Origin: Chloroflexota bacterium
GTDB taxonomy: Bacteria; Chloroflexota; Limnocylindria; Limnocylindrales; CSP1-4
DNA length: 10,257 bases
Reading direction: 5' to 3'
Assembly: GCA_021790375.1 (NCBI GenBank)
Contig: JAJYEB010000041.1
Span: forward strand, 1-10,257
The position numbers were made by a program, and so were the translations under genes. The first letter of the stretch is position 1. Each line of letters begins with the position of its first letter. Below are positions 6,255-10,257 of the stretch, piece after piece. The notes beneath the pieces are model-generated. The model ran no database searches. It was not told where the DNA came from and saw only the letters and a list, made by a program, of their open reading frames with translations.

Positions 6255-6308
6255 GCAGGCGCGGACGACGCTCCGCCGCGCGGCACCAAGGTCGGCGCGC
6301 GGGAAACG

Positions 6309-6338
6309 CAGGACCCGCGGTCGATGCCGCGGGTCCTG
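6309..6338 (-). terminator. 12-bp perfect hairpin, terminator of the upstream hypothetical gene
   Basis: CAGGACCCGCGG (6309-6320), loop TCGATG (6321-6326) and CCGCGGGTCCTG (6327-6338) make a 12-bp perfect stem, about 70 nt after the stop of the gene at 6407-6913 and about 70 nt before metG. On the minus strand it is followed by CGTTT, a very short T-run. This is the strongest stem-loop seen in the window and separates the two transcription units. Confidence 0.65.
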
Positions 6339-6406
6339 ACTGCTCGTCGGATGGATGATGTGGTGGGGATCGCGGCCGGCGCTCCGACGCCACCGGCTCC
6401 GCGACG

Positions 6407-6913
6407 TCAGGCGCCGGGTCCCGGTTCGGTGTCCTGCCGGTCGGCGGCCGTCTCTCCGGAAGCTCCCTGCTCCGCCTGCTGGCGGCGCAGCTCGGCCGCG
6501 TACTCCTTGCTCCGGGCGGCGACCTTGTGGCCGACCTCCGTGGTCATGGTGGCGGCCTTCTGGAGGGCCGGGCCGGCGTTCTCCGCGGCGACCGCGGCGA
6601 GCTCGGCCGCCTTGGCCGCGACCTCGCGGAGCACGGGTCCGGCATGCTCGGCGACGCCGTCGATCATCGCCTGGAGCTGACCGACCCAGTCGCGCGCGCT
6701 CTCGTCGTGGACGCGCCACCCGCCGCTCTCCCAGCTCCCGGAGGTCCCACCGGCACCGCCCTCGCCGGCGCCCGTGCCCTCGGCGGCCTGTTCCGCACCG
6801 GCGGGTCGATCACCGCCGGCGGCCGCCGCCTCCGCCGATGCCTGCGTGTCGCCGGTCGCCTCCGTGCCGGGCTGCTCGCCTGATGCCATCGCCGGGTTCG
6901 GGCTCTCGTCCAT
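6407..6913 (-). CDS. Hypothetical Ala-rich helical protein with disordered ends
   Basis: Not recognised. 168 aa. Seen: a Gly/Ala/Glu-rich, low-complexity N-terminus (1-60) with no signal peptide or TM helix, a conserved-looking core from about 61 (SWESGGWRVHDESARDWVGQ), then an amphipathic helical stretch (about 75-147) and a disordered C-tail. Within the helix the pattern E-x-A-G-P-x-L appears twice, 22 residues apart (EHAGPVL at 89-95, ENAGPAL at 111-117), suggesting 11/22-residue helical repeats as in apolipoprotein- or LEA-like helices that bind membranes or other helices (inference). Start: ATG at 6911-6913 with GGGGGGAG close upstream. It is monocistronic: its own promoter lies in 6968-6998 and a strong terminator at 6309-6338. 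Function unknown. Confidence 0.75.
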   Translation of the reverse strand: MDESPNPAMASGEQPGTEATGDTQASAEAAAAGGDRPAGAEQAAEGTGAGEGGAGGTSGSWESGGWRVHDESARDWVGQLQAMIDGVAEHAGPVLREVAAKAAELAAVAAENAGPALQKAATMTTEVGHKVAARSKEYAAELRRQQAEQGASGETAADRQDTEPGPGA

Positions 6914-6918
6914 GTGCT

Positions 6919-6951
6919 CCCCCCTGGGGGTTGCGGTGCCCGTTCGGGCAC
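6919..6951 (-). promoter_or_regulatory. Structured leader: two inverted repeats, one holding the ribosome binding site
   Basis: GTGCCCG (6936-6942), TT, CGGGCAC (6945-6951) is a 7-bp inverted repeat usable as an operator or RNA hairpin. Next to it, six C and five G flank one T at 6919-6930; on the minus-strand mRNA this gives a C-run then a G-run, and the G-run is the Shine-Dalgarno for the ATG at 6913. Pairing of the two runs would hide the ribosome binding site, so translation may be modulated. Confidence 0.45.
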
Positions 6952-6967
6952 GTCACGTTGCGCTGGC

Positions 6968-6998
6968 AGTGTACCGCGGCGCACCCCCGCCACCTCAA
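6968..6998 (-). promoter_or_regulatory. Candidate promoter of the hypothetical gene at 6407-6913
   Basis: On the minus strand TTGAGG (6993-6998), a 19-nt spacer and TACACT (6968-6973) resemble -35 and -10 elements. Transcription would start roughly 47 nt before the ATG and include both inverted repeats at 6919-6951. The spacer is longer than ideal. Confidence 0.4.
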
Positions 6999-7062
6999 GT
7001 GCCGGTCGGCCGTGCGTGCCGGAATCCTGCGGGCTGGACGGGTCGGGTTCCCCGCCGGGGCG

Positions 7063-9267
7063 TCAGTGCCGGAAGTGGCGCACCCCCGTGAGCAGCATCG
7101 AGACGCCGGCGGCCTCCGCCGCCGCGACCACCTCGTCGTCGCGGACCGAGCCGCCGGGTTGCACGAAGGCCGTGACGCCGGCGTCCGCGCAGGCCAGCAT
7201 GCCGTCCGGGAACGGGTAGAACGCGTCCGATGCGCAGGCGGCGCCCCGCACCCGCCCCGGCCCCGCCTTCTCGACGGCCAGCCGCGCGCTGTCGACCCGG
7301 CTCATCTGCCCCGCGCCGATCCCGACCAGCGTGCGGTCCCGCACCAGGACGATCGCGTTCGACTTCACGTGGCGGGCGAGCCGCCAGGCCAGGTCGAGAT
7401 CCCGCCGCTCCCGTTCGTCGGGCTCCCTGGAGGTCACCCGGCGCCAGGCGGCCGGGTCGTCCGGGCGGACGTCCGACTCGGTCGCCAGCACGGCCCCGCC
7501 GGCGCTCCGGTACTCGACCCCCGGCTCCCCGGCCGGACGGCCCAGCCACGGATCCACCACCACGCGCAGGTTGGGGCGGCGGGCCAGCACCGCCACGGCT
7601 TCCGGCTCGATGGAGGGCGCGACGACCACCTCGAGGAACAGCGCGGTGAGCCGCTCGGCCAGCGCGGCGTCGATGGGCCCGGACAGCGCCACCACGCCGC
7701 CGAACGCGCTCACCGGATCTCCCGAGAGGGCGCGTTCCCACGCGGTGTCCAGGTCGTCCGCCTCGGCGGCGCCGCACGGGTTGGTGTGCTTGACGATCGC
7801 GCAGGCAGGCCCCCGGAGGTCGCGGGCGATCGCCGCGGCGGCCGAGGCGTCGAGCAGGTTGTTGTAGCTGAGCGCCTTCCCCTGTCGCAGGTCCACCCCG
7901 CGGGCGAACGGCCCGGCCGCCTCCGGCGTGTCCGGCAGGCGATAGACGGCCGCCCCCTGGTGCGGGTTCTCGCCGTATCGCAGCACCTGGACGCGTTCCA
8001 GCTGGAGCGAGAGGCGCACGGGGAACGGCCCGGCCTCCTCCAGCCCGAACCGCACCGGCAGCTCGGCCGCGATCCGCGCGTCGTAGGCGGCCGTGTGGCG
8101 GAACGCCGCCGCCGCCAGCCGCCGGCGGGTGGCCTCGCCCAGGCGCCCCTCGGCGCGCAGCTCGGCGAGCACCGCCGGGTACGTCGCCGGATCGGTCACG
8201 ATCGCCACCGACGCGTGGTTCTTCGCCGCGGCGCGGACCAGGGTGGGGCCGCCGATGTCGATCTCCTCGACCAGCTCGTCGAGCGTGGTGCCGGGCCGCT
8301 CCGCCGCGGCGGCGAACGGGTAGAGGTTGACCACCACGAGCTCGAACGGCTCGATCACCCCGGCCGCGAGCTGCGCGGCGTGGTCGGGACGGCGGAGATC
8401 GGCGAGCACGCCGGCCGCGATGCGCGGGTGGAGGGTCTTGACGCGCCCGTCGAGCATCTCCGGGAACCCGGTGACCGCCGCGACCTCGGTGACCTCGAGG
8501 CCGGCCGCCCGCAGTGCCCGCGCGGTGCCGCCGGTCGAGACCAGCTCGAACCCGAGCGAGGCGAGCCCCTGGGCGAGCCCGGCCAGCCCTTCCTTGTCGG
8601 ACACCGAGAGGAGCGCCCTCCGCGGCCGGGGGAGCGCCGCCACGCGGGCCGGATCGACCGACACGCGGCCGTCGGGCCCGCGCGTCAAGGCGCCCGCGGC
8701 CAGCAGCGCCACCGCGCGCGGGAAGAGGCGGTGCTCGGCAGCGTGGAGCCGCCCGAGCAGCGATTCCTCGTCGTCACCGGGGAGGACCGGGACCGCCTCC
8801 TGCAGGACGATCGGGCCGCCGTCGAGCACCTCGTCGACCAGGTGGACCGTCACGCCGGTCACGCGGACGCCGGCCGCGAGCGCGTCGCGCACCGCGTGCG
8901 CGCCGGGGAACGCGGGCAGCAGGCTGGGGTGGACGTTCAGCATGCGGTCCCGGAAGGCCGCCAGCGTGGCCGGCCCGACGACCCGCATGAAGCCGGCCAG
9001 CGCGACGACGCGTGCGCCGGAGGCCTGCAGGGCCCCGAGAACCGCCAGGTCCCAGGCCGCCGGATCGGCGTAATCCGCCGGGTGCAGCACCGCGGTCGGG
9101 ATCGACTGCGCGCGCGCCCAGTCGACCGCGGGGCACGGGCGATCGGCGAGCACCAGCACGGTTCGGACGCCGAGCCACCCGCGGCGCTCGGCCCGGACGA
9201 TCGCCTGCAGGTTGCTCCCCCGGCCGGAGACGCAGACCGCGATCGGGACGGCAGGCTGCGTGCTCAT
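7063..9267 (-). CDS. purN/purH: PurN-PurH fusion: GAR transformylase / AICAR transformylase / IMP cyclohydrolase
   Basis: One open frame of 734 codons joins two purine enzymes that are usually separate. PurN part (1 to about 200): SGRGSNLQAI (14-23), FMR (93-95), NVHPSLLPAFPGAH with catalytic Asn111 and His113, and VDEVLDGGPIVLQ with Asp149; transfers formyl from 10-formyl-THF to GAR. PurH part (about 215-734): cyclohydrolase domain with LLSVSDKEGL, STGGTA, MLDGRVKTLHP, EEIDIGGPTLVRAAAKNH; AICAR formyltransferase domain with YGENPHQ, LSYNNLLD, KHTNPCGA, DPVSAFGG, GAGQMSRVDS, ASDAFYPFPDG and QPGGSVRD. All expected motifs are intact. The junction is a short linker (about 196-214) without a stop; a GTG at 8641-8643 could allow internal initiation of PurH alone. 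Start: ATG at 9265-9267 overlaps the purM stop (ATGA), implying coupling. No clear terminator after the stop. Confidence 0.93.
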   Translation of the reverse strand: MSTQPAVPIAVCVSGRGSNLQAIVRAERRGWLGVRTVLVLADRPCPAVDWARAQSIPTAVLHPADYADPAAWDLAVLGALQASGARVVALAGFMRVVGPATLAAFRDRMLNVHPSLLPAFPGAHAVRDALAAGVRVTGVTVHLVDEVLDGGPIVLQEAVPVLPGDDEESLLGRLHAAEHRLFPRAVALLAAGALTRGPDGRVSVDPARVAALPRPRRALLSVSDKEGLAGLAQGLASLGFELVSTGGTARALRAAGLEVTEVAAVTGFPEMLDGRVKTLHPRIAAGVLADLRRPDHAAQLAAGVIEPFELVVVNLYPFAAAAERPGTTLDELVEEIDIGGPTLVRAAAKNHASVAIVTDPATYPAVLAELRAEGRLGEATRRRLAAAAFRHTAAYDARIAAELPVRFGLEEAGPFPVRLSLQLERVQVLRYGENPHQGAAVYRLPDTPEAAGPFARGVDLRQGKALSYNNLLDASAAAAIARDLRGPACAIVKHTNPCGAAEADDLDTAWERALSGDPVSAFGGVVALSGPIDAALAERLTALFLEVVVAPSIEPEAVAVLARRPNLRVVVDPWLGRPAGEPGVEYRSAGGAVLATESDVRPDDPAAWRRVTSREPDERERRDLDLAWRLARHVKSNAIVLVRDRTLVGIGAGQMSRVDSARLAVEKAGPGRVRGAACASDAFYPFPDGMLACADAGVTAFVQPGGSVRDDEVVAAAEAAGVSMLLTGVRHFRH

Positions 9268-10257
9268 CCCTGCCCGACCTCGACGTACCGGTCCGGGCCC
9301 GCCTCCGAGGCGGGGATCACGTTCCCCAGGCGCCAGGACGTGATGCCCCGCCCGGCGAGGAACGTGCGCGCGGGTTCGACGGCGGCCTCGGGCACCACGG
9401 CGACCATCCCGATCCCGGCGTTGAGCGTGGCCCGCATCTCCGGGCCGCCCAGATCCCCCAGCTTCGCGAGGAGCCGTGTCACCGACGGCTCGGGCCACGA
9501 TCCGAGGTCGAGCCGCGCGGCCAGCGCCTCCGGCAGAGCGCGGGGCACGTTGCCCGGCAGCCCGCCCCCGGTGACGTGCGCGAGCCCGCGCAGCGGCAAC
9601 CCGCGGCCGGCGAGATGGGCGCGCAGCGCCAGCACGTCGCCGGCGTAGATGCGGGTCGGCGTGAGCAGCACGTCCCCCAGCGTCGCGCTCCCCTGCCCCG
9701 GCTCGGCCGCGGCCACTCGGGCCGCCTCCGCGTCGCCCAGCACGGCCCGCACGAGCTCCCGGTACGGTCGGCCGAGCGGCAGGTCGTGGCGGGCGAGGAT
9801 CGCGCGCACCAGCGAGTAGCCGTTGGCGTGCAGCCCCGAGGCGGCCAGCCCGAGCAGCACGTCGCCGGCCTCCACGGCGGCCGGGTCGAACAGCTCGTCG
9901 CGTTCGGCGATCCCCACGCAGAAGCCGGCCAGGTCGAACTCGTCGGGTGCCATGAGGCCGGGGTGCTCCGCCGTCTCGCCGCCCACCAGCGCGCAGCCGG
10001 CCACCTCGCATCCGCGCGCCACGCCGCCCACCAGCGCGGCGACCTCGGTCGGGTCGACATGCCCCACGGCCAGGTAGTCGAGGAAGAACAGGGGGCGCGC
10101 ACCGAGGCAGACGACGTCGTCGGCGCACATCGCCACCAGGTCCTCGCCGATCGTGTCGAGACGGCGCATGGCCCGCGCGATCGCCGTCTTGGTTCCGACC
10201 CCGTCGGTGGCCCCGACCATGACGGGCTCGCGCATCCCGGGCGGCACGCGGACGGCG
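9264..10257 (-). CDS. purM: Phosphoribosylformylglycinamidine cyclo-ligase (AIR synthetase), 5' end outside the window
   Basis: ATP-dependent ring closure of FGAM to AIR, step 5 of de novo purine synthesis, cytoplasmic. About 330 residues seen; the frame is open to the window edge, so roughly the first 25-50 residues (including the Gly-rich N-terminal loop) are missing. Motifs in order: GATDGVGTK, DTIGEDLVAMCADDVVCLGA, FFLDYLAVG, GCALVGGETAEHPG, DLAGFCVG, GLAASGLHANGYSLVR, LLTPTRIY, HVTGGGLPGNVPR, and FNCGVGM-like TLNAGIGMVAVV. The Cys of the usual FNCG is Asn-Ala here, a mild change. Internal starts at 10247 (GTG) and later are not the true start, since the motif region before GATDGVGTK (AVRVPPGMREPV) continues upstream. 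Upstream gene of the purN/purH fusion; its TGA overlaps that ATG. Confidence 0.95.
   Translation of the reverse strand, partial: AVRVPPGMREPVMVGATDGVGTKTAIARAMRRLDTIGEDLVAMCADDVVCLGARPLFFLDYLAVGHVDPTEVAALVGGVARGCEVAGCALVGGETAEHPGLMAPDEFDLAGFCVGIAERDELFDPAAVEAGDVLLGLAASGLHANGYSLVRAILARHDLPLGRPYRELVRAVLGDAEAARVAAAEPGQGSATLGDVLLTPTRIYAGDVLALRAHLAGRGLPLRGLAHVTGGGLPGNVPRALPEALAARLDLGSWPEPSVTRLLAKLGDLGGPEMRATLNAGIGMVAVVPEAAVEPARTFLAGRGITSWRLGNVIPASEAGPDRYVEVGQG

Noticed and set aside
4255..6255. A 666-codon open frame on the plus strand
   Set aside because: It is antisense to metG and tatD, which carry clear family motifs. The composition (His/Arg/Val/Gly) shows no domain.
4199..6289. A 696-codon minus-strand frame overlapping metG
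   Set aside because: It is a shifted frame of metG on the same strand. The protein is Arg/Pro/Ala-rich without motifs, while the metG frame is complete.
7022..7062. Intrinsic terminator after purN/purH
   Set aside because: Only a C/G-run palindrome (CCCCGCCGGGG) with a one-base centre and no T-run is present, which is too weak to call.
6355..9648. A 1097-codon open frame on the plus strand
   Set aside because: It lies antisense to the purN/purH fusion and the hypothetical gene. Its translation is Arg/Gly/Pro-rich without any motif, which is typical of the opposite strand of high-GC coding DNA.
9268..10128. N-terminal extension of the PurN/PurH frame
   Set aside because: It is an open frame overlapping purM on the same strand. 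PurN similarity begins directly at the ATG at 9267, and the extension is Arg/Gly-rich.

Overview
This is a high-GC bacterial chromosomal window, nearly all coding, with few promoters and several translationally coupled genes. Base composition, first genes of transcription units that look leaderless (a -10-like hexamer 7-8 nt before the ATG and no Shine-Dalgarno), Gly/Ala/Pro-rich low-complexity protein tails and the gene set suit a high-GC lineage such as Chloroflexota (soil or aquatic) or Actinomycetota. No rRNA or other phylogenetic marker settles the choice, so this is inference. No phage, plasmid, IS, CRISPR, tRNA or rRNA signal was seen.

Left part (1-2791): a MarR-family repressor and, 84 nt downstream on the minus strand, an RND/HAE1-type efflux permease (its N-terminal 437 residues; the rest lies outside the window). 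The permease has an unusual Gly/Ala/Gln/Ser repeat insert. Divergent from marR is a two-hotdog acyl-ACP thioesterase-like gene. The 127-nt region between them holds two back-to-back promoter-like elements with the same CATACT hexamer, and a 10-bp perfect palindrome over the marR promoter that looks like an autoregulatory operator.

Middle (2792-6240): a plus-strand single-pass membrane protein with a 3 x 21-nt repeat converges on a minus-strand operon: metG (methionyl-tRNA synthetase), tatD (metal-dependent DNase/hydrolase) and a small two-TM membrane protein, with tatD and the small gene overlapping by ATGA. The two convergent transcription units end inside one 12-bp inverted repeat that contains both stop codons. 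The MetRS has GLHT where the HIGH signature should be, while its KMSKS loop is intact.

Right part (6241-10257): a hypothetical Ala-rich helical protein with its own promoter, structured leader and terminator, then the 3' end of a purine-biosynthesis operon, purM (partial) followed by a continuous PurN-PurH fusion of 734 residues. PurM makes AIR from FGAM. The fusion would carry out both 10-formyl-THF-dependent formyl transfers (GAR and AICAR) and the final ring closure to IMP. The fusion, the altered MetRS signature and the permease insert are the most noteworthy items. I saw no clearly new multi-gene defence or mobile system.
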